A DNA stretch of 64,000 nucleotides from Holacanthus passer (taxonomy: Eukaryota; Chordata; Actinopteri; Pomacanthidae), in the NCBI GenBank assembly GCA_025331565.1, contig JAFREQ010000030.1, positions 1,736,001 to 1,800,000 of the forward strand, in the 5' to 3' direction. Below the pieces are notes generated by a model. The model had not been told where the DNA came from, made no database searches, and saw nothing but the letters and a program-made list of their open reading frames with translations. This document shows, piece after piece, positions 52,301 to 64,000 of this stretch; position 1 is the first letter of the stretch; each line of letters starts with the position of its first letter. Both the position numbers and the translations under genes were made by a program.

Positions 52301-55300
52301 AGCAACTCTGGGGCATTGGTCTGTTCACATCACCTTACAAGACATGCTCCAGCCAATCAGAACGGCCGGCCAGACCTTACTAAGAAACCAGTGGTGGTTC
52401 AATCCACCAGGATTGGTCGCAGCACAATTCCTCACACCTCGCCCTCTGAGAGGGACCAGGCAAAGACTCCACCTCCAATAAGCCAAACAAATGATACCAA
52501 CATGCCTACCAATGACTCTGACACAGTCAATGCTGTTACAACAAATGAAGCTGACTCTTTGGAAAGAGCGAAAGACATGGATAGCAGTGGAGAGACAGAG
52601 GAGATACCACGTTCTTCTTCTCCTCCCAACCCTTTTGATGAGAGCGATGAAGAGGAGGAGGAGGAGAAAGAGGAAGATACAACAACACCAGCCAAATTAA
52701 CAACTAATGGGGACCTCCCTTCTACACCTGTCAATCATAATGAAGGTGCCAGTCGACCAGTACCAGCACCTCGCCGGGTTTCTGAACCCACCCCCCCTCC
52801 TCGTCCTGTCCCTCGGGTTCGGCTCCTCCGGACGACAGACGGCCTTACAGATGGTGGGTGCTTGATGCAGATTATAAATGATTACAGATGAAAACAAGAT
52901 CTGTTGATATTCATCCTCACATTTTACTTGAAATCACAGGTGAAAACCAGAAGCCTCCAACTCCTCCCAAACCTCGAGAAAGATCACAGTCTCCTGGAAG
53001 GTAGCTGAACTTCTGTTAAATACCTCTTGTTATGTCCATTGTCAACATTTCATCTACCTTAATCATGCCATCATAGCCTTTCTCTGTTTGCAGCATGTAC
53101 TGTAGTTGTTTGTCTCCATGCCTCCATTTGGCTGTATCTTGTTGTCTTCCCCACTGTGACCCCTTCATCCCTGCCTGTGTATCTCACTGTCCAGCCTGTC
53201 CAGTGGCACCCATAAACCCAAAGACCCACCTTGGCTCGCCCTGGTCCAGTCAGAACCCAAGAAGAAGAAAGCCCCTGCCCCTCCCCCTGCCGGACTGGCA
53301 ACACCTCCCAATACAGGCTCTCTGTCCTCTCTCAAAGGGGAGGGCTCCAGACCCAGCACACCCCCTGCACCCGCCAACCCATTCGACGAGGATGATGATG
53401 AAAATAACGAGGTTGATGAAGAAGAGGGGAGCGAAGGAAGTGCGATTCCACCCACAGTTGTCGCTAGTCACCCATGGTACAGCATCACTCGGGCTGCTGA
53501 CGCGACAGGTGCCGACACTCCCACTAGTGGAGGAAGCTCGTCCTGCTCTGTCAGCCCCGGAAGCGCCAGGAGCAAGAAACGTCCGGCACCTCGAGCTCCG
53601 CAGGCACCTGCAGGTAGCCAAGGTCAGTTTAATCAGCATTGCATTTTACAAACATTGACCTGTGCTCCCATTGTGATAAATCTATGCAGCTGTTTGTCAT
53701 GTCATACAGAAATGAAATGCACAGACAACACTATACAACTCTAGTAACTTTATTATAATAAGACCTCACCAGTAAATCTGTCCTCTGGAGACGTGAATAC
53801 ATGCCTGTATAGAATTACCCTTTAGGTAGGGTAGAATTGTATGAGTTTGTGGAGAACTTACATTTGCTCATGTTGTTGTTCCCTACACTGCTACCGCATT
53901 ACTACATTACTTTACTAAATTTGGACATTGATTGGAAAACAATTCTCTTTTTGCAGTATTTCAGTAGACTGGTGTTGAAATGAAACTATGAGGTTAAAGT
54001 ATCAACTTTCAGCTCGATGTAAGAAGATAGATAGATGTACTTTTGATAGATAGATGTACTTTATTTGTCCCAAACTGGGAAATTCCTTAAAAAGTGGGAA
54101 ATTCCTTTCCCAACCCAAGGGTTGCCATGTAAGAATTTTAGCCATTTTTAAACATACTTTCAATATTGGATCAAATGAATTTTAGATAAATGAAGGTAAG
54201 CAAAGTTTTATTTAATATTTAGTTTAGTGACCTTGGTCCCTTGCATGCTTTATTGGACTGAGGTCGTATGATTGACTTAACTGGTCAAGAAAACTAAACC
54301 TTTCAGTCTAATAATTCTTCTTTCAAATTGCTTTGGTTGATTATATTGGTCTACATTATGACCGCTATCCAATGAATGTTGATGCATTTGCTTGTGTTCG
54401 AGCACACAAGATGTTTGTCTTATGTGACACTAAATATTTGTTCCGTCATGCTGAAAGTTTTTCACGGTACTGTTTTGTGCAAATTGTAATCTGGCCTTTC
54501 TATTCTTGTGTGGTAAGCCTCTGAGGTTATGCTGATGGACTCTTTTGACAGCTCTCCATGGTCAGCTACATCCTGTAGTGTTTTTGATCTGTTGTGCTGG
54601 GGTATCTCTACAAGCTTCTGTCATCCACTGCATTAGTGTTCTGTGCTCAACCAGGTCGTATCTGCCATATTAAGCTGTGTATTCTCGCTTCATAACAATG
54701 TACCAAAGAGAATGGGATGTTGTATACAGATGTTCATTGTTTTTTGTTCTTTTCCCCATCCTCTCTCCATTTCAATCTGTCCCAACTACTTTGATTCCTG
54801 TTTCCTTTCTGCTTTGTTTTTTACTAAACCTTCTTTCCCCTTCAGTTCTCCCTCACTCTCAGCCCTCCTCTTGCTCTCCCTCTCCAGCTCTCAGCACAGA
54901 GAGTCTGTCTTCTAGCTCAGACCACAGCTCCTCCCAGCCCCCGTTGGGTGGCAGTGCCAGCAGCGACCAGCAACACGCCTTCACCAAGAGTGTCTCAGAG
55001 CCTTCCATCTGTTCACCGTGCGACTCCGCGGCCTCCCCTTCCTCCTCCACCGAGCGTCTGCCTCACCCCTCCCCAAGTCCCTACTCTTCTCCAATGCCAT
55101 CAAATGCCAGCTCAGCTCCAGCCACCCCACAGACCGGTCGCAGCTTGGGGACTAAAGGGACTGGCACCCCTCCACCGCGACCTCTGACAACCCCCAGCCC
55201 ACTGGCATCAGGAGCCATTCAGTCAAACAATAAGGTAGTAGGACCATGTCCAAAAAAGCAGTATAAAGCAATACGCTGTGCACATTATATTCCAGCTGTG

Positions 55301-57220
55301 TTATCTTTCCTCACTTTAGCGGATCTGTAAGGAGAACCCGTTCAACAGGAAAGCTTCTCCTTCTCCTGCTAAATCCAAAACCAAACCGCCAAAAGGCCCT
55401 CGTCCTGCCAGACCCCCGGCCCCTGGCCACGGCTTCCCTCTTATCAAACGCAAGGTATTAAAACTAAAGGGAGGAAACACTGTATGCTTTAGCATTGAAA
55501 AAAATGTATAGAACAGATGTTTCCACTTCTGTGTCAAACACAGAACGAGTACACTAACAGTCCAAACATCCCTCCAGGTGCAGTCAGATCAGTACATCCC
55601 AGTAGAGGACATCCATGGGGAGATGAGTGAGCTGGAGAAGCAGCTGGATGAACTGGAGCAGAGGGGAGTGGAGCTGGAGAAGAAGCTGAGAGACAACCCA
55701 AATGGTAACACGTCAACACTTCACTAAAATTGCTAAAATAGCTGCTCTAGATTAAATAGCTCACAAGAGTATAGGATTATGAATAATGATCACAGAAGAA
55801 GAAAATGGGGGTGGAGGCAAGATCCGGAGATTTGAACTGAACGAACATCTATGTTTGTGTCTTCAGATGAGGATGAGGAGCACCTGTTGGTGGACTGGTT
55901 CACTCTCATCCACGAGAAACATCTTTTAGTACGACGAGAAGCTGAGCTGGTTTACACGTAAGTACCAGACTGCAGCAACAGCCAAATGTCAAAGGATGTC
56001 AATCAGGCCTGCTCATGGACTGAATTTGAGTCTTGCTCATTCATATTCAAATTATACAGTGGAAATAATGAGACAAGCTCCTGTGATTCAAGATTTCATT
56101 TTTTTACCATAGATGTTTTCTGTGTTTTTAATTTATTATTAAGCCTTATTGAGGCTTCATGTATTTCTACATTAAGACTTTACAATAACAAGTGTAAAGG
56201 TACAGTATTAAATTGGACGTTATCTATGTGTAACCAACTGTGTGACCGTTCCTCATTGTAGAGCGAAGCAGCAGAACCTGGAAGAGAGGCAAGCTGATGT
56301 GGAGTACGAGCTTAGGTGTCTTCTCAACAAACCAGGTATGTTTGGCTTTGTCACGTTCAGAGAACTTGGAGTCAAATCCATTGCCTGAATGTGTTTGTGT
56401 GTAATGCTTGACTCAGGTAAAAAGCAACCCATACTTCATATCTACACGCAGGTTATATAAAAGAAGAACCACCATAGTTTTTCTCATCTACAACAAAAAA
56501 GTGACCAAATTTGCACATGGGTTCAATAAAACTTGGGATTTGCTCAAAAACCTTTCAAACACCTGCACAGTGCAAGTGTTCATATTGTACAGTAATACAA
56601 TTGAAAGAAAACCAAAATTAAATCACTCATTGTCCTCTTTTCTTTCCTCAGAGAAAGACTGGACGGAGGAAGACAAGAGTCGGGAGCAAGAGCTAATGGC
56701 CGAGCTGGTTACCATCATTGAACAGCGCAACCAAATTGTCAACAACATGGACCAGGACAGACAGAGGTGACTGACAGTCAACTGTGTATCTCTACATTGA
56801 TTCAGAGAGTACTGTTGCAATTACCAGTGATCTAACAGTCATTCTGTCACAGGGAAGAAGAGGAGGATAAACTTATTGGAGCCATGCTGAAGAAAAAAGG
56901 TAGGATGAAGAGTAAACTCCATTTGAAGCAGGTTAAAGATTCTTTAGATAAGAGCATTTAGCAAACATAAAATCTAAATGTCACATCTCTCCATGGCTTT
57001 CTTATTTTTTCTGATTTTAGAACCTACATGAATCTTACTGTAATTTTCTTTCTTATTTTCATGTTCATCAGACTTCCATAAGGATCCAGAGGGTGAGCAG
57101 CAGCAGCAGCAGCAGCAACAGAAGAAAAAAGGGGCAAAGTTCAAACCCATTAAGGTGCTCAAGAGACTGAGCCACAAAGGAGAACCGGCCAAAAGCCCCC
57201 ACAAGCAGAAAAGCCCATAG
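43337..57220 (+). CDS. micall1: MICAL-like protein 1
   Basis: Sixteen exons join in frame: 43337-43482, 46470-46518, 48996-49137, 50063-50163, 51429-51559, 52252-52853, 52940-53000, 53195-53622, 54846-55234, 55320-55454, 55578-55704, 55867-55957, 56262-56335, 56652-56766, 56853-56899 and 57072-57220 (2787 nt, 928 aa; human 863). MICALL1 links EHD1, Rab8/Rab35/Arf6 and syndapin on tubular recycling endosomes. A calponin-homology domain fills residues 1-110 (SFRDGLAFCAIIHRYRPE, LGIPALLDPEDMVSMKVPDR). A LIM domain starts at C164 (CAACQKHVHLVQRFLVDGKL, CFRCIECHSTLLPGSY). NPF motifs followed by acidic runs (NPFDESDEEEE, NPFDEDDDENN) are EHD-binding sites, with a third, NPFNRK. A C-terminal bMERB domain spans about 728-880 (LLVDWFTLIHEKHLLVRREA, ERQADVEYELRCLLNKP). 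The tail has a short polyQ. Two adjacent ATGs start the frame; I chose the first. There is no MICAL flavoenzyme domain, as expected. Confidence 0.95.
47516..47562. repeat. Retroposon 3'-tail-like fragment
   Basis: AAGATAAGATAAACCTTTAT followed by TCGTCCCACAGTGGGGAAAT is a short motif found at the ends of many teleost LINE/SINE copies, here in reverse orientation. It lies in micall1 intron 2 without a recognisable body. Confidence 0.5.
47757..47780. repeat. 24-bp perfect palindrome
   Basis: The 24 bases centred on CATATG read identically on both strands, with arms AGATGGTAACAT. The palindrome lies in micall1 intron 2. It contains an E-box-type CATATG core. The next base pair outside does not match, so it is exactly 24 bp. 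Confidence 0.85.
54028..54112. repeat. Retroposon 3'-tail-like fragment with GATA repeats
   Basis: Two AGATAGATAGATGTACTTT units are followed by ATTTGTCCCAAACTGGGAAA and a repeated GTGGGAAATTCC. This is the same class of tail as at 47516. It lies in micall1 intron 8. Confidence 0.5.
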
Positions 57221-58780
57221 AAAGGACACATTCTCCTCCAAGAGGATATGAGACTATTTTAACAAGACTAAGGAAAATAAAACGGGATGTGAGAGAAGAC
57301 ATGCATCAGGTCGAGAAGAGACGATGGGGTCATTAATGACTTGAAGTGCAACCCAGATCCACCTCCTGCTCACATCTCACTTCACTATTTTCAGCTGTGT
57401 GTTTTAAGAGTCAGTATAAGAACTCACCCGCTTTAAGAGCTGACATGTTTGTAAAATCTCTGACATTTCAAACTAGTGAAGTGTAGAGTAGGTTTCTAAA
57501 CAACTGCACTGATTTGTTGTATGTTGCTTCACTATCCTTGCTTGCACAGCGTCTCTTCCCTGTAAGTCTTTCTGAAGGCTCAGCAAATGTGTGATTCGTC
57601 AGTTCAGTTTGAATGAAGTCAGTTGGATGCAAGTTGATCCCTGATAGCTATGAGTTTTTAATGTTTTCACTCTGCTCCTGACTTACACTCCTTGAATACA
57701 TGTCTCCGCTCCTCGATTCCAAAGGTCAGTCGATGGATATTTGAGAATGTTTCATGTCATGTCTGGTTTGATCCTGTGGTACTAGTGAAAGGAAAAGTTA
57801 GTAAGGTGAACTCTGCTTTAAATTTTGCAACATCTACCCATGAAACGCTCAATCAACAGTGGATACCTAAGCTCTTCTAGCTGCTATGTTATGATTGTTT
57901 GTGGTTCCCTTGTTTTTAGTTTCTTCAGTGATAGTTTTACGATGGTGTCATTTGTGTAAATGCATTTCATCGAAGACGTGCATGGTCATAGATACAGTAT
58001 TTATGTTTGGGTGTGGAAACGGTGGGAGACTAAAAATTGAGATTGATTTAGAAAACATGAGGTCTAGAGGAGAGCATCATAGAAAGTGTTAAATATCAGA
58101 TGTCTGTTAGAAAGTTTATTAATATGAAAGGTCATACATGCAATAATGAATATTAGAAGAGGCAGACATACAGTATTTTAACAACTTTAGTGAAACAACA
58201 GTTTATAACAGTTTTAATGTTTGGAGAAATGAATGAATATGCAATCATTAATTTATATTTTACTATGCCTTTCTGTATGTTTCCATGTTTTGCCTTAAAA
58301 GTGGATAGGAAAAAAAACATGTTAATGTTTGTATGAGTGCCATTTATTTAATTGCATACGTGGATGAGCGTCATTTGTTTGAGCTAATGTTAATGTCAGT
58401 ATGTTTACTCATTCTGTTCCTGTTCTGTCATTTAGATTGTCTATTTGTCCTCCATTTTAAATGGTCTCTGTTGTGTTTTTGCTCTGTGCCTGTCCTCCGG
58501 TCCAGCTGAAACCAAGGGCTTCTGTAGTGTCACATTAATGTCAGCTATACATTGTCCTACAACAGCAGTGGGATTATAAAAAATACTGACACTGGAAGGC
58601 AGAGGAATAAAAGAACTTAATGCAAGAGTTAATGTTTGTTGTCAGTTTAATGCTTTCACTGCTGGCCTGACATCACAATTTTTGTCTTCACTGCCGTCAC
58701 ACCTGAACTGCTTATATGAAGGAAGCACAGTGCAGCAAGTCAGCTGTAACCTCTTTGCAGATATCACCACTACGCTCATA
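57221..58780 (+). other. micall1 3' UTR
   Basis: Non-coding sequence after the micall1 stop codon. A canonical AATAAA at 58606-58611, about 1.4 kb downstream, is a good candidate poly(A) signal. It leaves about 170 bp to the stop codon of the convergent C22orf23 homologue. Confidence 0.55.
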
Positions 58781-60703
58781 TCACACATAACTCAGTCCAT
58801 TCATAATCTGAATTTCAAGCACCTGATTTCCAAGTACTTTCCAAGAGTTCAGTCTGTGGCAGTGAGTCTTCCGTCCTCCTGTCTCTTTCAAGTTCATGTT
58901 TTCTGTTCTCTGCTCTGCAGTCAACCCTTTTCTCTCCAATGTCACTCCATCCTTCTTAGGACTGTAGATTTTATCCAACAGCTCCAGTTCTCGAATTTTC
59001 TGTTAGTGGAGTGATGACACAGCACAGGTTGAAGTGCAACTGTATTTGAGAGAGAATAAATAATACACTCTATCTCTGTCAGTAATGTCTTGAATACAGA
59101 CTGACACTGATGCCATTTTAAGTATCTATTTATATTGCTATTGATCTGTCTGTCAGCATCTAATTCTATTGTTTACAAGAACATCACACTAAACATTCAT
59201 AATGATAAATCAATAAAGTTGAAACACCTGTGCTACCAAAAGCTGTATATATATATATACAAAATAGTATGTAAACCCTTGCTTGTTTACCTGGGATATC
59301 TCTGTGTTGATGATGTTGATGTACTGCTTCTCCTGGCCCAGAGAGACCATATCCTCCAGAAACTGTCTTCTCTCCTCTATCTCATCCAGAACTACAAAAG
59401 AAACACACAGGCTAATATTGGACTTTAGGATATATTTAGTTAAGAAGAGCAGCACAGAACAGAATTAAATTCAGACTGAAATGAATAGACAGACTCAACA
59501 TGAATGGAGCAGCTTGCTCTCATGGACAAAGCATCCTCATTTAAATGTGTGTTTTCTGAGAACATTTCCTCTGGTACAGCAGTCTACAACACTCTTCTAC
59601 ATCACCTGTTTGTGTGCAGTCAGCCTCACCTTCCTGATAGCGATCTCTTTCCTTCACCACTTCTGGGTTCTGACTTGCAGGAGCATTTTGGGAAGATGCA
59701 GCTGTGGGCTCTTCTTGTCCTGTTGCCAAAATATTCTGAAGTCTCCTCTTCTCTTTCTCCAAGTCTCCTAGGGTCAAATGGAGAAAAAAATGAGTGAACT
59801 GAGAACACTGATCATTTCTCAGGATGCAGAAAAAAGGTCACCCAAATTTAGTGATGAATGACCTACAGTACAGTATATTGCCATTGTTTGCAACCTAAGC
59901 CTGTCAGAACACATAAATACAGAATTATTAACATCATCTTCAAGAACATACTTATAGGACCAGGACAGAACTTTTCTCTGACGTAGCTGTTCCCAGACCG
60001 ACAAGATTCAGCAGTGCGTCTCTGAGGCTTGCCTGACAGGCTTTTCTGCACGGATCTACTGGTTTTAGGCTGAGGAGGGGGAGCTGATGCTGTGGGGTCA
60101 GAGGTCAGTGGTAAAGCTGCTCCATCTGAGGGAGAAGAGTTTAAAAAAATGTGGCAAAACAATATGTAATGCTAAATTACATAGTGTGTGAGGGAGCAGC
60201 AATTGTCTATTTGAATTTGTGCACTGCAAAGGTGAGCAGACAGTCCAACGTAAGGGCAGGAAACACCAATTATCTTTGAGCCGTTATATGATATAATCTG
60301 GATTTTTAACAATATGTCATCCACTGAGTTTTGCAATGACAACATAATGAATGCTTTACCACATTAAACATGTTTAACAATATATAAAATATCTACAATA
60401 TACAAACTCTCAAACTTACTCTTGAGGCAGTCGTTGATCTGTTTTCTCTGGAGGTTGGTGAGCCTTGACTCCTGCATCATTACTGAGCACCAGGAGAGAA
60501 AATGATTAAAATTTCAAACACTTGTATATACCTGAACATGCACATGCTGTCAGCTCCTTTATGTGTGTTTCCCATTCACACCAGAATATCAACAAGTGCA
60601 TCATCTTACATCTCAGCATATCCTGGGTCTGCTTGCTGTACTGGATGGCTCTGGGGTTGTTCCACAGTCCCCCGACAACTCTACTCTGTGAGGAGGCCTC
60701 CAT
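58781..60703 (-). CDS. UPF0193 (EVG1) family protein, C22orf23 homologue
   Basis: Six coding exons on the minus strand join in frame: 60703-60610, 60482-60420, 60125-59952, 59767-59630, 59391-59291 and 58999-58781 (789 nt, 262 aa). The ATG is at the first base of its exon, so a non-coding 5' exon is expected. A good donor at plus-strand 61229-61234 fits one just right of 61235. Family blocks are RAIQYSKQTQDMLRLMMQES, RLTNLQRKQINDCLK, RDLEKEKRRLQNILATGQ and IEERRQFLEDMVSLGQEKQY followed by INIINTEISQ, all matching human C22orf23 (217 aa). The C-terminal exon encodes about 72 residues that diverge from the mammalian tail after KIRELELLDK. The molecular role is not established. The X-box at its promoter suggests a ciliary function. 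Convergent with micall1, as in human 22q13.1. Confidence 0.9.
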
Positions 60704-61234
60704 CTGCAACACGCACACAAAAGACCAGAAGACATGTTTTAATTAATGTTGTCTCTGTCCGATTGAAAGTTACAGCTCAGTTTCAATTTGTGAACTTGAA
60801 CAAATCTCTTAACAGAGGGACAGGCTGTGGTGATGATGTCTTTTAAAGACAAATCCTAGACAGTAACATGACTGATTTGAATGGAGTGATTTGGGCAGAT
60901 TTTACGATTCTTAACTGTAAGGCCAACACACAAATAAACCTCACTTGTATGTAATATTATGTCAAATAATAATAATAGATCCTAAATTCCAAAATGTTGA
61001 AAAGTCCATCATCAAATAAATTAATGATGCTCTATTCCTAGAGAGACACTTATGTGATTGTGGACATTGACATTTCAAAACCATTGAAATAGCACAATGT
61101 AGCTTAATGTTAGCTGAAGTGCTAGGTGGCTAACAATAGCAGTTAAACGTCAGAAGGGTAACGAGTTGACTCCACGTGAAAGAAACGTATGAAAAGAAAG
61201 TATATAACTTGACTAAAACACTGGAAGAACTTAC

Positions 61235-61330
61235 TCAGACTTTACTGCTTTTCTTATCTGAGGTCGTTCATAAACAGTTAGCATAAGCTCATTTCGGCTC
61301 GTTTAAACTCCAGTGCGACCGTATGTTACT
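61235..61330 (-). other. Putative 5' non-coding exon of the C22orf23 homologue
   Basis: On the minus strand CTGA is followed by GTAAGT (plus-strand 61229-61234), a strong donor that would splice to the acceptor directly before the ATG at 60703. The right limit is not defined; the X-box at 61325 probably lies at or upstream of the start of transcription. Confidence 0.45.
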
Positions 61331-61338
61331 ATAGCAAC
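61325..61338 (-). promoter_or_regulatory. RFX-type X-box
   Basis: GTTACTATAGCAAC is an imperfect inverted repeat of the form GTTRCY-AT-RGYAAC, one base off the ideal X-box (GTTACC in the first half). It lies about 90 bp upstream of the predicted first donor of the C22orf23 homologue. RFX2/RFX3 use such sites to activate ciliary genes. The motif is seen directly; binding is inferred. Confidence 0.6.
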
Positions 61339-61502
61339 CAAGTAGCTACGAGCACTTCCGCAATAAAGCAGCAGACAGTGAACGAGAAAGTTGTGAGACT
61401 GTGTAAAACGTAAATAACAACGGAATTCAATCATCTACAAACAAATTAACAACAGTTTTATAAGTGTTCCTGAGTCCATGTATTAATCTCCTTTTATCCA
61501 AT

Positions 61503-61620
61503 CATGTGTTGGACAAAGTGTTGAACCTCTCTCCATCCTTGCTTGTGAACGACTGAGTCTTTCCAGGTCGAACCTTTCATACCCAATCATGATACTATCA
61601 CCTGTTACCAAGGAATGAAC
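61503..61620 (-). mobile_element. Truncated copy of the MITE-like element at 16004-16462
   Basis: About 115 bases are nearly identical in reverse orientation to 16243-16372, including GTTGAACCTCTCTCCATCCT and ACCCAATCATGATACTATCA. The terminal inverted repeats are absent. The fragment is intergenic, just right of the C22orf23 promoter. Confidence 0.85.
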
Positions 61621-64000
61621 AATTTTCATTGTCACACTGTGCTAAACATTGTATATTTGGCTGTAATTGTAATTGTAATTGTTAAACTTACCATTTATTT
61701 TTTTGTTAAACCCACGGCCACATTGACAACATATGGCCACTAGGTGGTGACAAAGCCAGTTTTGTTGTGTTGATACTTCCATCAGTTACTGTTGATAATG
61801 TACAAAAAGAATTCATTAGACATACCATAATAAAGTTTACTGTCATTAAAGAGATAGTGATATTAGTCCAGTGAGACTAAAAACGCTAAAATAATGTATT
61901 ATTAATAACAATAATAATAATAATAATTAGATAATTTTAATACTACTGTAATGTTAATTTTTACTTTACAAAGGTCCTCTCTCCCCATTGATATGAATAT
62001 GATACATGACGTATCATATCACTAAGCCCAAAAGGAATATTGTAAGAAGAATATTAAAATAATTTGTGTAAGGAAAGAAATTGATCACATTACAGTAAAA
62101 CAGACCATCATTATACAGAAAAGTGATCATCCTTCATATTAAAGCGGGAATTATGAGGCTCTGTATGTAAAGCCTAAAAATCTCAATTCAGTGTTTTATT
62201 TCACATTTCCAAATGTTTTAATGAGCATTTTTGGGTCTTAATTTGTCCCTTTAAAATTCCTAAATTGTATAGGGTATGATTACATGAAACACACATTATC
62301 TCTTCTTCTTATAATAATTCTCAATAACACAAAGAAATTCATAAGTTAGTTGGAAATGAAGTGTCCTCTAACAAACTGCAGATGAACTTTATGTGATGTG
62401 TTTAAGGCCATTAAGAGGCTGGTTTGTGAAATTGGCCGCCCCAGTTTTCAGCTCATGTAGTGTAGTAGTCTTGTGCAGTCATCAGCCCGAGGGAAAGAGA
62501 GTCTTTATCAGCGTTGGGCTCGTCATCGGGGATCAGCAGCAGTCAGGAGTCCATTATCTTTGGGAAGACAGCAGTCTGCCTCTGCCCCATGTCGACAGAT
62601 AAACAGCAGCCAGACTATAATCGCCTTTCACACACAGGTCTTCTCAGAAGTCAGAGCTGCATGCCCTCATGAGAAGACAGAGACCGACCTGGGCCAGTGT
62701 GTGTGTGTTACATTTATCAGGAGTATAAGTTCAACAAATGAGATGAGGTTTTAATTGCAGACTTAGAAACTCCATCATGAACTATTATCACATGATGGTG
62801 TGTTTGTTTATGAGCTACACCAACCTGCTCACCTGTTTACTGTTACTGACTAATATTTTCTTTTATTATATGTATGTTCACATTGAATGTCTGTAAGTAG
62901 CTCTGTAATAAAAGATGACAGAGAAATCCACTGACATCTCTTTGTGATGGAACATTATATCTATTCAAACATGTTATTGACAACACGTTCTGCGCTCTGT
63001 GCCAAAACGTGCTTTATTAGATAATGGCCAGACATGAGCTGTTTACTAATGCATTACTCTGCAGTGTTAAGGGGTCATTTTGCAGCATTGCAGTGGCTTG
63101 GCCAACGGTTCGATTTAATGAACATTTATTCTTATTTTAATTATTATATTATTATATAATATAATATTATTATATTTTAGTATTTGTAGTAATGTTTGCT
63201 GTCTCTTTTATTTTCCATCTTAAGAAAGATTTTATTTATTATAGCTAATAATTTCTTATTTAATCCTCAAGGAATTACAAGTCTAATGTCTCCCTTTTTG
63301 GTTTATGTCATTTATATATAACTGAGTTTAACACTTGCTCCTTTTGTTTTGTCTCAGCAGAACCCTCACTGGATTGTTTGGTTTCATTTAGGAATCTAAT
63401 TGAAAATGTGGCAGAAATATTTGTCACATACATAATAAAGTTGCCTTTGAATCTGAGACAACCTTTTTACAGAACTATAAAACTACTGTACTATAACTTT
63501 ATTATCTTCTATATTTTTCTATTTGCATTTTATTTTTATTTTATCACATTTTATTCATGTTGTTATGTTCTGTTTTAAATGTTGTTTTCATTTTTCTCTT
63601 TCCTCATGTAAAGCACTTGAAAGGAGCTATACAAATAAAAAAAAGTCGACGAAAGTCACCTTTACTTTGACATCTTCCAGTGACAAACTCAGGTGAGATG
63701 ATTGAATTCTGTTTATTTCCAGACAGGAAACTAAAAATCAGTAATCAATTTGCAATTTATTTAAATTAAAGTTCAATTATACTTGAATCCTCATCATTGT
63801 GTGTTTTTCGATCACAGAATTACAGCTATTGGTGCGATCATTTGTACCAATTTGTTTAAATTACTTTGGTAAATATTATGGTTTTTATTATGGTTGAACT
63901 ATGTGAATCACAAGGGCAGCATTCAACTGCTGTGCTTCCTATGTGAAGCAGCCATCACTTAACTTTTAAGCAGTCAGTCTACAAGTGAATGAATGTTAGA
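61621..64000. other. AT-rich intergenic sequence, no gene seen
   Basis: No exon or RNA gene is recognised. I looked specifically for polr2f, the human neighbour of C22orf23, and did not find its acidic N-terminus or its PYMTKYERARVLG core. The stretch holds AAT repeats (61906-61928), an ATT/TA-rich patch (63120-63180), and GTAAAGCACTTGAAAGGAGC followed by TATACAAATAAA at 63608-63640, a common LINE 3' tail. Confidence 0.5.

Noticed and set aside
57097..57120. CAG repeat in micall1 last exon as an expansion-type repeat
   Set aside because: Only about seven Gln codons; in frame and of ordinary length.
1..64000. CRISPR arrays, operons, phage genes, rRNA or tRNA genes
   Set aside because: The window is vertebrate genomic DNA; no such structures were seen apart from the tRNA-derived SINE.

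Overview
The window is vertebrate nuclear DNA, and a teleost fish fits best. It holds seven recognisable protein-coding genes with many exons and mostly short introns. The dispersed repeats are typical of ray-finned fish: an L2-type LINE fragment, a tRNA-derived SINE, a small inverted-repeat DNA element present twice, and LINE/SINE 3' tails. Everything here is read by eye. Exons were placed by translating both strands, requiring GT-AG borders and a continuous reading frame, and comparing with remembered vertebrate families. No alignment or transcript data was available.

Left to right: (1) bmerb1 (minus, 5' part only; the rest lies beyond the left edge), with a 4.3 kb intron carrying a SINE and a TG microsatellite. 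(2) mpv17l (minus, 4 exons, 216 aa). (3) ntan1 (minus, 10 exons, 307 aa), with a dead L2-like LINE in intron 1. (4) ddx17 (plus, 13 exons, 654 aa), head-to-head with ntan1 across a 545 bp gap. (5) gga1 (minus, 17 exons, about 663 aa), tail-to-tail with ddx17 and carrying an apparent one-base deletion in exon 4. (6) micall1 (plus, 16 exons, 928 aa), head-to-head with gga1. (7) the C22orf23/UPF0193 (EVG1) homologue (minus, 6 coding exons, 262 aa), tail-to-tail with micall1 and with an RFX-type X-box at its promoter. The last 2.6 kb shows no gene.

The first three genes have human counterparts in 16p13.11 and the last four in 22q13.1, so the ntan1/ddx17 interval is a junction between two human conserved blocks. 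The genes do not form one pathway. They cover amidase-initiated protein degradation (NTAN1), a peroxisomal/mitochondrial membrane protein (MPV17L), an RNA helicase (DDX17), TGN-endosome sorting (GGA1), recycling endosomes (MICALL1) and a probable ciliary protein (C22orf23). bmerb1 and micall1 both encode Rab-binding bMERB domains.

The strongest unexplained signal is in the 2.2 kb ddx17 intron 11. A 481 nt segment there has an excellent 3' splice site and an excellent 5' splice site, is not a multiple of three, and puts a stop codon eight codons after the junction: a candidate poison exon.
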